From contig JAHCIO010000011.1 of the NCBI GenBank assembly GCA_026129185.1, positions 40,655 through 104,654 on the forward strand: DNA of 64,000 nt. Direction: 5' to 3'. Position numbers and translations under genes: made by a program. Below, in pieces: positions 20,600-28,341 of this stretch (its first letter is position 1; each line of letters opens with the position of its first letter). The stretch is from Promineifilum sp019695075 (GTDB lineage Bacteria; Chloroflexota; Anaerolineae; Promineifilales; Promineifilaceae). The notes under the pieces were generated by a model, which made no database searches, was not told where the DNA came from, and saw only the letters and a program-made list of their open reading frames with translations.

Positions 20600-22845
20600 C
20601 CCAGCAGCCCGGTCAGCACGCGGAAGATGTTGCCGTAGGCCGTCCGCAGGAAGCCGGGCCAACCGTCGCCGGGCAGCAGCGGCGGGAAGCTCGTCGCCCC
20701 CGGTTCGTCAAAGCGGTTGTTGCCGCCAGTCGTGTCCCAGAGGATGTCGCCGGCGGGGATGCCCAGCTCGGCCACGACCGGGTCGGGGTCGGTGGCATTG
20801 TTGCTATAGGTGTTGCCGTGGGCGTAGTTGCCCTCGGCCAGCGGCCCCACGTCCAGTTCGTTCTCGTTGAACGCCCCCGTGCCCGTCAGGCTGAAGATCG
20901 CCAGCCCGGCCGTCTTGTTGCCGGTAATGGTGTTGCCGCTGACCTCGTTGTTGTCCGTGCCGATGAGCAGGATGCCGCTGCCGGGCGGCACGATGCGCGC
21001 CGTGGCCCCCTCCGGCGCGAAGTTGGGGGTGTTGTTGTGCTCCACCAGGTTGCCGGTGATCTTGGCCCCGGAGGAGATCTTCGACGTCAGTTGCGGCAGC
21101 AGGACGATGAGAATGCCGTTGCTGTTGTCGTAGACGTGGTTGTTGGTCACCTCGCCGTTGAGGGTGTTCTCCAGCTCGATGCCGATGACGTTGCCGTAGG
21201 CCGTGCTGTCGCGGACGATGACGTTCTCGCTCTGCCCGGCGTAGATGCCGGCGTCGTCCACGCCGCTGACGGTCACCCGCTCGATGAGCACGTCGGTGCT
21301 GCGCACGGGGTAGACGCCATAGGTGCCGACGTTCTCGGCGACGATGTCGTGGAAGTGGACGCCGCGCGCGCCCTCGACCAGCACGCCGTTGTCGGTGTAG
21401 TTGCGCACGTGGAGGTTGCCGACGGTGAAGTCGTTGCCGGAGGCGATGACGCCCTCGGATAGCGCGCCCTGGCCGTCGAGGACGGGCCACTCGCCGGCGG
21501 CGTTGGCCACGCCGCGGAGGGTGATGCCGCTCATGTCAATGGCCACGCGCTCGTGGTAGACGCCATAGGGAATCTCGACGGTGTCGCCCGGCCGCGCCCG
21601 GTCGACGGCGGCCTGGATGGTCTCGCCCGGGGCGACGGTGATGGTCTGCGACCCGGCCGCGGACGCGGCGGCCCCACCCGCGCCGCCGGTGTTCATCGCC
21701 GCGACGACGGCCCGCGCCGGGTTCTCAACCGGAGCGACGACCGGCAACCCGGAGGGCACGGCCGCGGGAATCTCCGGCCGGCGGCTCTCGTCGGTCAGGG
21801 CATAGAGGAAGGCCAGCAGGTCGGCCCGCTCCTGGTCGGTCAGGGTGAACGGGTTGACGAAGACATCGACGTTCTCGAAGCCGTGGGCGCGCCCGCCGCC
21901 GTCGCGGTAGAAGTCGATCACCTCCTCCAGCGTGGCCAGCGAGCCGTCGTGCATGTAGGGCGCGCTGAGGGCGACATTGCGCAGCGTCGGCACCTTGAAC
22001 GCGCCGAAGACGCCATCATCGACCACGCCGGCGCGGCCGGGATCGTCGCTGTCGATGCCCACGACGCGGAAGGTGTCGCTGGCAAACGTCGGCGCGCCGT
22101 GGCACTCGAAGCAGCGCGTCGCCCCGGAGCGGAAGATGGCCAGGCCGCGCCGCTGGGCGGGCGAGAGGGCGTCGAAGTCGCCCGCGGCGTAGCGGTCGAA
22201 GGGGCTATCGTCGCTGATGAGCGTGCGTTGGAAGGCGGCCAGGGCCTGGGTGACGTGATCGACGGTGATGCCTTCCGCCCCGACGCCAAAGGCGGCCTCG
22301 AAGCGCTGGACGTACTCCGGGATGGCTCGCAGGTCGGCCAGCATCGTCTCCGGATCGGCCACGGCCATCTCGTCGGCGTGGGTCAGGGGCGCGAGGGCCT
22401 GCTCCTCCAGCGAGTTGACGCGGCCGTCCCAGAACAGGCTCTGGTCATAGACCACGTTCCAAAGGGTCAGGGCGTTGCGGGCGGGCGTGTCGCCGCCGGG
22501 CATGACCGACGTGGCCCGGCCGTCGCTGAAACCAAGGTCGGGGTGATGGCAGGTGGCACAGGCGATGTCGTCGCCGTTCGATAGCACGGGGTCGAAGAAC
22601 AGCAGCCGGCCCAATTCCACCCGCTCCGGCGTCGTCGGGTTGTCGGCCGGCTCATTGCCGGCCGGGAAGGCGCGCAGCAGGCCCGACGTGGCCGGCTCAA
22701 CGCTGCTGGAGCCGGCCCCGTGGGCGGCCATGTCCACCGGCGGGTCGCTCGGCAAGGGCACGGCCGCGGCCACCACCAGCGCCAGCAGCACCACGCCCAC
22801 CACCGCGACGACAATCCATAGCAACACTTTTCCCAAACGTTTCAT
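20596..22845 (-). CDS. Di-haem cytochrome c peroxidase fused to a right-handed beta-helix
   Basis: 749 residues; start at the ATG after GGAGGAG. One N-terminal membrane anchor (VLLWIVVAVVGVVLLALVVA). Residues ~70-360 are a di-haem MauG/CcpA-type peroxidase with two CxxCH motifs (CATCHHPDLGFSDGR and CFECHGAPTF), plus SLFWDGRVNSLEEQ and VPTLRNVALSAPYMHDGS. After a short Ala/Gly linker, residues ~400-720 form a parallel beta-helix (TITVAPGETIQAAVDRARPG, then repeated NNGI/NVI-type turns). CcpA enzymes reduce peroxide using cytochrome c electrons; the helix may bind a polysaccharide or periplasmic partner. A mono-haem cytochrome c gene lies 124 nt upstream. Its stop shares CTAG with the convergent gene. 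Confidence 0.9.
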   Translation of the reverse strand: MKRLGKVLLWIVVAVVGVVLLALVVAAAVPLPSDPPVDMAAHGAGSSSVEPATSGLLRAFPAGNEPADNPTTPERVELGRLLFFDPVLSNGDDIACATCHHPDLGFSDGRATSVMPGGDTPARNALTLWNVVYDQSLFWDGRVNSLEEQALAPLTHADEMAVADPETMLADLRAIPEYVQRFEAAFGVGAEGITVDHVTQALAAFQRTLISDDSPFDRYAAGDFDALSPAQRRGLAIFRSGATRCFECHGAPTFASDTFRVVGIDSDDPGRAGVVDDGVFGAFKVPTLRNVALSAPYMHDGSLATLEEVIDFYRDGGGRAHGFENVDVFVNPFTLTDQERADLLAFLYALTDESRRPEIPAAVPSGLPVVAPVENPARAVVAAMNTGGAGGAAASAAGSQTITVAPGETIQAAVDRARPGDTVEIPYGVYHERVAIDMSGITLRGVANAAGEWPVLDGQGALSEGVIASGNDFTVGNLHVRNYTDNGVLVEGARGVHFHDIVAENVGTYGVYPVRSTDVLIERVTVSGVDDAGIYAGQSENVIVRDSTAYGNVIGIELENTLNGEVTNNHVYDNSNGILIVLLPQLTSKISSGAKITGNLVEHNNTPNFAPEGATARIVPPGSGILLIGTDNNEVSGNTITGNKTAGLAIFSLTGTGAFNENELDVGPLAEGNYAHGNTYSNNATDPDPVVAELGIPAGDILWDTTGGNNRFDEPGATSFPPLLPGDGWPGFLRTAYGNIFRVLTGLLG

Positions 22846-22864
22846 GCTCTCCTCCACTGATGGC

Positions 22865-22962
<98 letters not shown>

Positions 22963-22968
22963 CTCCCC

Positions 22969-23394
22969 CTACCTCAGCGCCAACACATACGCCACCACGT
23001 GGTCCATCTCTTCCCCGGTCAGCTTCTTGGCCAGGTCGTGGGGCATGAGGTCTTCGAAGCCGGGCACGAGGAAGTCGCCGGGCTGGAGGATGGAGCTGTA
23101 GACGTAGGCGCGGGCGTCCAGGCCGTCGATACGCTCGCCGCCGCGGGCGGCAATGCCGGCCAGCGACGGGCCGACGATGACCGTGCCGGCGGCCGTGCTG
23201 TGGCACGCGCCGCAGTGGGCCACGAAGACGCGCTGCCCGGCGGCCAGTTCCGGCGGCAGCGTCGGCGTGGGCGGCGGCGCGTCCGCTCCGCCACAGCCTG
23301 CCAGCCAGACCGTGACCAATAGCAGGGTTAAAAAGAAATAGGGCACAAATGGCACTGAAAGGGCTTGGTCGATCGGGCGGCAGCGGCGTATCAT
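22969..23394 (-). CDS. Mono-haem cytochrome c lipoprotein
   Basis: 141 residues. Hydrophobic signal (FVPYFFLTLLLVTVWLAGC) with lipobox LAGC. A single CGACHST haem motif lies near residue 62, and an axial Met candidate is in the PGFEDLMPHDLAKKL region. The class I fold ends in the typical helix EEMDHVVAYVLALR. It lies directly upstream of the peroxidase fusion on the same strand, so it is the likely electron donor. Anchored to the outer face of the membrane. Confidence 0.88.
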   Translation of the reverse strand: MIRRCRPIDQALSVPFVPYFFLTLLLVTVWLAGCGGADAPPPTPTLPPELAAGQRVFVAHCGACHSTAAGTVIVGPSLAGIAARGGERIDGLDARAYVYSSILQPGDFLVPGFEDLMPHDLAKKLTGEEMDHVVAYVLALR

Positions 23395-23482
23395 AGCGGA
23401 CGTTCTCTGAGAGTCGGCGAATTGTACGGAGGCGGATGAACACGGGCAACACTGTGAAAAGTATCACAAGGGCGGCCGGCGC

Positions 23483-24070
23483 ATGAGCGACCCGGCGCAG
23501 CTGCCGACGGCCTGGACGACCCGCCGTGTGGACGTGCGCGACGCCACGGCCGAGGACACCCCCGCGCTGACGGCCGTCTTCAACGCCTGCGCCTACGTCG
23601 AGCCGTGGGACCCCACCTTTCGCCCCGTCGAGCAGGCGGAGATCGGCAAGCTGGTGCGCCGCAGCCTGGCCGACGACGAGCACGCCAACTTCCGCCTGCA
23701 AGCCCTGCGCCCGCGGCCGGGCGGCGCGCCGTTCGGCTACTTCCACCTCTTCCACGGCGCGCCACAGCCGAATGTATGCTGGATCTCGCTGTTCGTCGTC
23801 CACCCTGACTTCCAGGGGCAACATCTGGCCCAGGAAGTGGTCAACGGCCTGGCCTATCACTTGCGCGAGGCCGGCTATCAAGCCATCTGGCTGGAGGTCT
23901 ACCTGCGCAATTGGCCGGCCCTGCGCTTCTGGACGAACGCGGGCTTCACGACCATCGTCGCCTACGAGGGGGATAAGGAGCCGGGCGAGGGGCGGGCGGC
24001 GCGGCTGATGTTGGCCCGGCCGCTGGACGAACAGAACTCAACCCCAGGACGCCAAGAGGGAAGTAATTAA
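23483..24070 (+). CDS. GNAT-family N-acetyltransferase
   Basis: 195 residues. GNAT fold with the acetyl-CoA-binding motif A region SLFVVHPDFQGQHLAQEVVN, where Q-x-x-x-x-(G/A) is conserved in modified form. Strand beta-4 is WISLFVV and motif B is LEVYLRNWPALRFWTNAGF. N-terminal VRDATAEDTPALTAVFNA is the usual first helix. Acceptor unknown. It stands alone, divergent from the cytochrome gene, with a hairpin immediately downstream. Confidence 0.85.
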   Translation: MSDPAQLPTAWTTRRVDVRDATAEDTPALTAVFNACAYVEPWDPTFRPVEQAEIGKLVRRSLADDEHANFRLQALRPRPGGAPFGYFHLFHGAPQPNVCWISLFVVHPDFQGQHLAQEVVNGLAYHLREAGYQAIWLEVYLRNWPALRFWTNAGFTTIVAYEGDKEPGEGRAARLMLARPLDEQNSTPGRQEGSN

Positions 24071-24078
24071 CGCAAGGG

Positions 24079-24134
24079 CGCGAAGACGCCAGGCCGCAAA
24101 GAAAACAAGCTTCTTGCGTCCTCGCGTCTTCGCG
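24079..24134. terminator. Hairpin between convergent genes, GCGTCTTCGCG family
   Basis: Arms CGCGAAGACGC (24079-24089) and GCGTCTTCGCG (24124-24134) with a 34-nt loop. It sits between the GNAT gene and a convergent lipoprotein gene, a sensible bidirectional terminator position, without a long T tract. Related GCGTCCTTGGCTTC/GCAAAG sequence makes a hairpin at 42276-42328. Confidence 0.6.
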
Positions 24135-24151
24135 TCTTGGTGTTAACCTCT

Positions 24152-25192
24152 TCAGGGCGTGGGTGTGGGCGTCACTGGGACGGTCGTCCCCGTGGCCAGG
24201 TCGAGCTGCCACTGGCCCGCGTCCAGCAGCCCGGCCAGGATGAGGTGGCCGGGGTCGAGCCAGCTCACGCTCTCTAGCTCCGGCGACGCCTGCGTCAACA
24301 CCACACGCTGTTCATACGTGTTCGTGTTGACGACGACGACGGCCGAATCGCCGGGCGTCTCGCCACAGGCGCTGGTGTATTGCAGGTAGGCCAGGGCCGA
24401 GCCGTCCGGCGACCAGACGGGGGCGCTGACAGTGGGCGGCAGCGCCGCCGGAGCCAGCCGGCCCAGTTCCCCGCCGTCAAACGCGAAGACGACCAACTCG
24501 CCATTCACCCAGCCGGCCACCCTGCTTCCGTCCGGCGCTGTCGCCGCCTGATCCAGCGTCGTGAAGGCCCAGTCGGCCAGATCGACGCGCGTCATCGGCC
24601 GCGCCCACGGCCGGCAGGCCCCATCCGGCCCACCCTCGCGCGCCGTCGTGTACCAGAAGTAGCGCCCACTGCTGTCCCAGGCCAACGGCTGCAAGCCGAA
24701 CGCGCCCAGCCCACCGCAGTTAATGAGCTGGCTGTCGATCTGGTACTCGACGCCCTCTTCGGGCTTGATCAAACGTAGGATTTCCAGCGAGATCGGCTGC
24801 GGGTCGTCGCCGACGGCGGCGCAATCGTAGACGAGCACCTCGGCCCGCCACGGTAGGCCCTCCGGCCCGTCAGATGGCCCCATGATGGCTTTGATCCACG
24901 GCGCGCCGCCGGCCACCAGCAATGCCGCCGGTTCGGGTGTGGGCGAGGGGCCGGGCGTGAAGGTCGGCGGCAGCGTCGCCGCCGGGGTCGGTGGGACGAG
25001 GGCTGTGGGCGAGCCGGCCGGTGGAGTAGCGGTCGTCGCCGCGACGGCGGTCGTCGCCGCGGCCGTCGGGGCCAGCGTCGGCAGGTCGGCCGGCCCGGTC
25101 AGGCCCGGTCGCCCATTGCAGGCCGCCAACAGCAGGACGGCCGCCAGCAGGGACACAAAGGCTCGCGCGCGTCTCGCGCCCATGCCGCTCAT
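24152..25192 (-). CDS. Exported lipoprotein with WD40/TolB-like beta-propeller
   Basis: 346 residues if begun at the ATG at 25192, which overlaps the preceding stop as ATGA and so is preferred to an upstream extension. Signal peptide and lipobox LLLAAC, then an Ala/Thr/Pro linker. The C-terminal ~250 residues contain propeller-type repeats: WDSSGRYFWYT, VWSPDGSALAYLQYT and VSWLDPGHLILAGL, the classic W-SPDG strand-turn. It probably forms a partial TolB-like propeller binding a protein or glycan. Translationally coupled to the NTF2-like gene. Confidence 0.75.
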   Translation of the reverse strand: MSGMGARRARAFVSLLAAVLLLAACNGRPGLTGPADLPTLAPTAAATTAVAATTATPPAGSPTALVPPTPAATLPPTFTPGPSPTPEPAALLVAGGAPWIKAIMGPSDGPEGLPWRAEVLVYDCAAVGDDPQPISLEILRLIKPEEGVEYQIDSQLINCGGLGAFGLQPLAWDSSGRYFWYTTAREGGPDGACRPWARPMTRVDLADWAFTTLDQAATAPDGSRVAGWVNGELVVFAFDGGELGRLAPAALPPTVSAPVWSPDGSALAYLQYTSACGETPGDSAVVVVNTNTYEQRVVLTQASPELESVSWLDPGHLILAGLLDAGQWQLDLATGTTVPVTPTPTP

Positions 25193-25581
25193 CCCTGCCC
25201 CGCGCCGGGGGATTCGAGGCGATGCCACCACTCGCGGAACTCGACGCACGCACCGGCGGCGTCGAAGCGGGCCGCCAGCGCGCCATCGAGCCGCACGGCC
25301 GCGCCGGAGGGCAGCCGTGTGAACGTCGCCGCCCAGTGGGCGAGGCCCAGATCGCCGGCGACGGCCAGCACCTCGTAGGTGAAGGTCACATCCCGCTGGG
25401 CCGTGCCCGCGCCCGCCCGCCAGTAGTCGTGGATGGCGTCCAGGCCGACCAGCGGCGGGTCGAAGGGCGTCTCGTAGTAGGTCGCCGCGGGGGCAAAGAG
25501 GGTCATGACCGCCTTGGCGTCGCCCGCCTGCCAGGCGCGGCCGTAGGCATCGAGCCAGGCCGCAAATTGCGCTTCGTTCAT
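25189..25581 (-). CDS. NTF2/SnoaL-like small protein
   Basis: 130 residues. Pattern of a SnoaL-like cone fold: helix FAAWLDAYGRAWQAGDAKAV, strand MTLFAPAATYYETPF, then GLDAIHDYW and the C-terminal strands FTYEVLAVAGDLGLAHW and EFREWWHR. The family covers small hydrolase, isomerase or binding proteins. Stop overlaps the next start by ATGA. No catalytic residues can be assigned. Confidence 0.85.
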   Translation of the reverse strand: MNEAQFAAWLDAYGRAWQAGDAKAVMTLFAPAATYYETPFDPPLVGLDAIHDYWRAGAGTAQRDVTFTYEVLAVAGDLGLAHWAATFTRLPSGAAVRLDGALAARFDAAGACVEFREWWHRLESPGAGQG

Positions 25582-25601
25582 CGCTTAGCCTCCAAGGGGG
25601 A

Positions 25602-26801
25602 TTATAGCGCGAAGCGGGTCTGTGGCGCGATTCTCCGAATCGCGCGGCCAGCGGGCGTGTGGCGCGATTCTCCCGAATCGCTCTGAGGCGGCGATTCTGG
25701 AGAATCGCCCCACTCGTAGCCGAAGCTGACGTGGCGGAACTCGACCGCGCCGGCGATGGGCTGGGCGACGCCGCTCTGGTTCTCGTCCAGTTCGGTCTCG
25801 GTGTTGATCAGTTCCAGGATGCGCCGGGCGCTGGCGACGCCCAGTTGGGCCAGCTGGAAAGTGAACACGGACACGAAGGTGGGGAAGCGCAGAAAGCCGA
25901 ACAGGCCGACGTAGCTGACGACCTGGCCCAGCGTCAGCGCGTCGTCGCGCCAGAGGAGCATGGCGTGGAAGAAGGCCGCGCCCCAGCACAGGCTGAAGAC
26001 GAGCATGGGCAAATAGCGGGCCTGCACTTCGCCCTCGCGGATGGCGTAGTCGCGATAGACGGCCGCGTCGCGCACGAACTTGTCCACCTCCTGGGCCTCC
26101 TGGGCGTTGCCCTTGACGACCTCGATGCCGCTGACCGCCTCGGCCAGCCCGGCGTTCATCGTGCCGAACGACTCGCGCAGTCCCTCGCTGATGGGGCTGA
26201 GGCGGCGGGCGTAGTCGCGGATGGTGACGACGTAGAGCAGCACGAAGACGACCGGCATGAGCAGCAACTGCGTGTTGATGCGGGCGATGAGGACGATGGG
26301 GGCGACGATGCCGACGAGCGAGTCGGTGATGAGCATCAGGCCGGGGCTGAACATGATGTTGAGCATGCGCACGTCGTTGGTGGCGCGGGCCATGATGTCG
26401 CCGATGCGCTGGCGGTTGTGGAAGGTCTGGCTCTTGCCCAGCAGGCTGGCGTAGAGGGAATCGCGGGAGTCGCGCTCGACGCGCTGGGCCATGAACTCGA
26501 AGGCGGAGTTGCGGACGAGGCCGAAGATGCCCTGCACGGCGGCCGAGCCGAACACGGCCAGGGCCAGCAGCAGCAGCGAGCGGTTCGTCCAGCCGGGCGT
26601 GTTGAGCAGGTCGAAGCCGCGGCCGATGAGCAGTTGGATGTAGCTGGCGCCGAAGTTGTTGAAGCCGGCGGCGATGACGGCCAGCAGGGGCAGATGCCAG
26701 TAGTGGCGCAGTTGCGAGGCGATCCAGCGCACGGGGCTGCGCTGGTCGAATTGCCGCTGGTTCTCCAGGCGAAATTCGCGGTTGACCGTGGTCGTGCTCA
26801 T
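25602..26801 (-). pseudogene. ABC exporter truncated before its nucleotide-binding domain
   Basis: 399-codon frame. Residues ~30-350 are the six-helix membrane domain of an ABC exporter (NNFGASYIQLLIGRGFDLL, AQRVERDSRDSLYASLLGK, DIMARATNDVRMLN, VSGIEVVKGNAQEAQEVDKF, RRILELI). It then reaches GAVEFRHVSFGYE, the first strand of the ATPase domain, where Walker A should follow within ~35 residues. Instead it enters the GCGATTC repeats and ends after ~33 repeat-derived codons. No Walker A, signature or Walker B sequence lies downstream; the next gene is the NTF2-like protein. It is thus an exporter half that has lost its motor. Confidence 0.85.
25622..25713. repeat. Three GCGATTC palindromes at the break of the ABC exporter
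   Basis: Two forward copies (GTGGCGCGATTCTCCGAATC near 25622; GTGGCGCGATTCTCCCGAAT near 25659) and one outward copy (GCGATTCTGGAGAATCG at 25691, ending CCCCAC). The array coincides exactly with the point where homology to ABC exporters stops. Confidence 0.9.
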
Positions 26802-26893
26802 AGAGGGTCTTCCAAAGGCCGGGCCAGCCGGCGCAGAGCAAACAAACGTTCTAGACGAACGGTCATTATAACAACTTCGGACGGCAGCACAAA

Positions 26894-26966
26894 TTAACCG
26901 CGGTTCACATCGGCTTTACGTCGCGCATGAATTGGGTTAACCGCGTTACATTCCGGGCTTAACGCG
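26894..26966. promoter_or_regulatory. Three TTAACCGCG-like motifs upstream of the iron-uptake operon
   Basis: TTAACCGCG at 26894-26902 (within the palindrome AACCGCGGTT) and at 26937-26945, and the shortened TTAACGCG at 26959-26966. They lie 70-145 nt before the first gene of the operon, in an otherwise non-coding 235-nt gap. Repeated, partly palindromic motifs suggest regulator binding, perhaps iron- or oxidative-stress-responsive. They are not a classical Fur box. Confidence 0.4.
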
Positions 26967-27036
26967 GGGGTCTTGTGGCCGGGGGGCCAGGCCCTGATAA
27001 TGGGGGTCGATCAAGCTGCTTTCCCAAAGGAAGAGG

Positions 27037-28152
27037 ATGAGAGAAGAGATGTTGAAGTGGATAACCCGTTCCCTATTGCTGGTTGCCGTGCTATTGCTGG
27101 TCGCCTGCGGCGGCGCGGCCGAGCAGGCCGCCCCGACCGTTGCCCCGGCGGCCGAGGCCGCGCCGACTGAGACGGCCGGCGCCGACCTGAGCGCGGTAAA
27201 GGACTACGCCCTGGACAACAGCCGCCAGATGAAGGCCGGCACGGCGGCGCTGGCCGAGACGGCCGCGGCCTACTATGAGTTAGTGGCGGCCCACAACTTC
27301 GACTACGCCGCCGCCTGGGCCGCCGACGGGCCGGCGCTGGCCCAACTCGTGGCCGACGCCAAAACCCACTGGACGACCGCCCACACCAGCTATGAACTGG
27401 ACGAAGGTATCATCGCCGGCGTGCCGTCGCTGGCCTTCTACGACGTCTGGATCGACGCCGGCCCCAGCGCCGCCGAAGACCCGACCGGGGCCTATCAGTG
27501 GACGCTGGAACTGCCCGACGGCCGCAGCCTGCCCAGCCCCGGCAACATCTTCCATAGCCTGCTGGAGCCGATCATCTGGGGCACGCGAGCGGAGTTCGTC
27601 GGCCTGCCGGTGGACCTGGATGGCGACGGCGCGACCGCGCTGGGCGAAGTGCTGCCGGAGGCCAACGTCCTGCTGGCCGCCGCGCGGAGCATGGACGGCG
27701 CCACCGGGGAGATGCTGACCACGGTCGAGAACTGGCAGCCAACCCTCAGCGACGCCTTCACCGCCCTGGCCGTCATGATCCCGACGATGAACGAGTACTT
27801 CGAGCAGTGGAAGCTGTCAACCTACGTGGCCGAGGAGGCCGAGGAGACCGCCTTCGTCGGCGTCAGCCGCCTGTTCGACATCAACGGCATCCTGGCCGGG
27901 CTGGACTTCACCTATAGCAACCTGGCGACGCTGGTGCAGACGGCCGACCCGACTCTCCACGCCCAGATCGCCGACGGCTTCACCGACTTGCGCGGCTACG
28001 TGGGCGACCTCTACCAGCAAGAGCAGAACGGCGTGCGCTTCACCGCCGCGCAGGCCGACCTCTTCGGCGGCGAGGCCCAGGCCAAAGCCACGGCGCTGGC
28101 CGGGCAGGTCAGCCAGGCGGCGGCGCTGCTGAATGTGACTATTGCCGAGTAG
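27037..28152 (+). CDS. EfeO/EfeM-like (imelysin-type) iron-uptake lipoprotein
   Basis: 371 residues from ATG 27037; a second ATG four codons later is also possible. Signal peptide with lipobox LLLVAC. The mature helical protein has imelysin/M75-like features: AAYYELVAAHNFDYA, then HSLLEPIIWGTRAEF with His/Glu in the region of the family's HxxE-type metal site, and VENWQPTLSDAFTAL. Members bind iron in the periplasm and hand it to FTR1 permeases. It is followed at 13 nt by a Cys-rich mini-protein and then by FTR1, so iron delivery is well supported by context. No cupredoxin domain or DyP peroxidase (EfeB) is present. Confidence 0.82.
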   Translation: MREEMLKWITRSLLLVAVLLLVACGGAAEQAAPTVAPAAEAAPTETAGADLSAVKDYALDNSRQMKAGTAALAETAAAYYELVAAHNFDYAAAWAADGPALAQLVADAKTHWTTAHTSYELDEGIIAGVPSLAFYDVWIDAGPSAAEDPTGAYQWTLELPDGRSLPSPGNIFHSLLEPIIWGTRAEFVGLPVDLDGDGATALGEVLPEANVLLAAARSMDGATGEMLTTVENWQPTLSDAFTALAVMIPTMNEYFEQWKLSTYVAEEAEETAFVGVSRLFDINGILAGLDFTYSNLATLVQTADPTLHAQIADGFTDLRGYVGDLYQQEQNGVRFTAAQADLFGGEAQAKATALAGQVSQAAALLNVTIAE

Positions 28153-28165
28153 AGGGTGGCTGCGC

Positions 28166-28324
28166 ATGAGCACGGAACTGTGCAAGCTGAAGAAGTCGCT
28201 CAAGGGCGATTTGCCGACCTACATCCTGCTGGTTGAGCAGCCGCGCTTTGTCTGCCTCAACTGCGGCCGCGTGGCCAACAAGAAGAAGAACCTGTGCGAT
28301 CCCAAGCGCATGAAGGACAAGTAG
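28166..28324 (+). CDS. 52-residue four-cysteine mini-protein of the iron operon
   Basis: 52 residues, starting at ATG 28166 just after the lipoprotein stop. Four Cys: one near the N-terminus (STELCKLKKSLKG), a CxxC pair (FVCLNCGRVANKKK) and one C-terminal (NLCDPKRMKDK). The remainder is rich in Lys and includes DLPTYILLVEQP. The arrangement looks like a small zinc ribbon or iron-binding protein. It sits between the iron lipoprotein and FTR1 and is most likely cytoplasmic. I recall similar short proteins next to iron-transport genes in other prokaryotes but cannot name a characterised one; function inferred from context. Confidence 0.75.
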   Translation: MSTELCKLKKSLKGDLPTYILLVEQPRFVCLNCGRVANKKKNLCDPKRMKDK

Positions 28325-28341
28325 TCCCAGGGGTGAACGCT

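Noticed and set aside
22969..23394. Alternative reading of the cytochrome gene as part of the peroxidase gene
   Set aside because: A clear stop, a gap with simple repeats and a separate lipobox show it is an independent gene.
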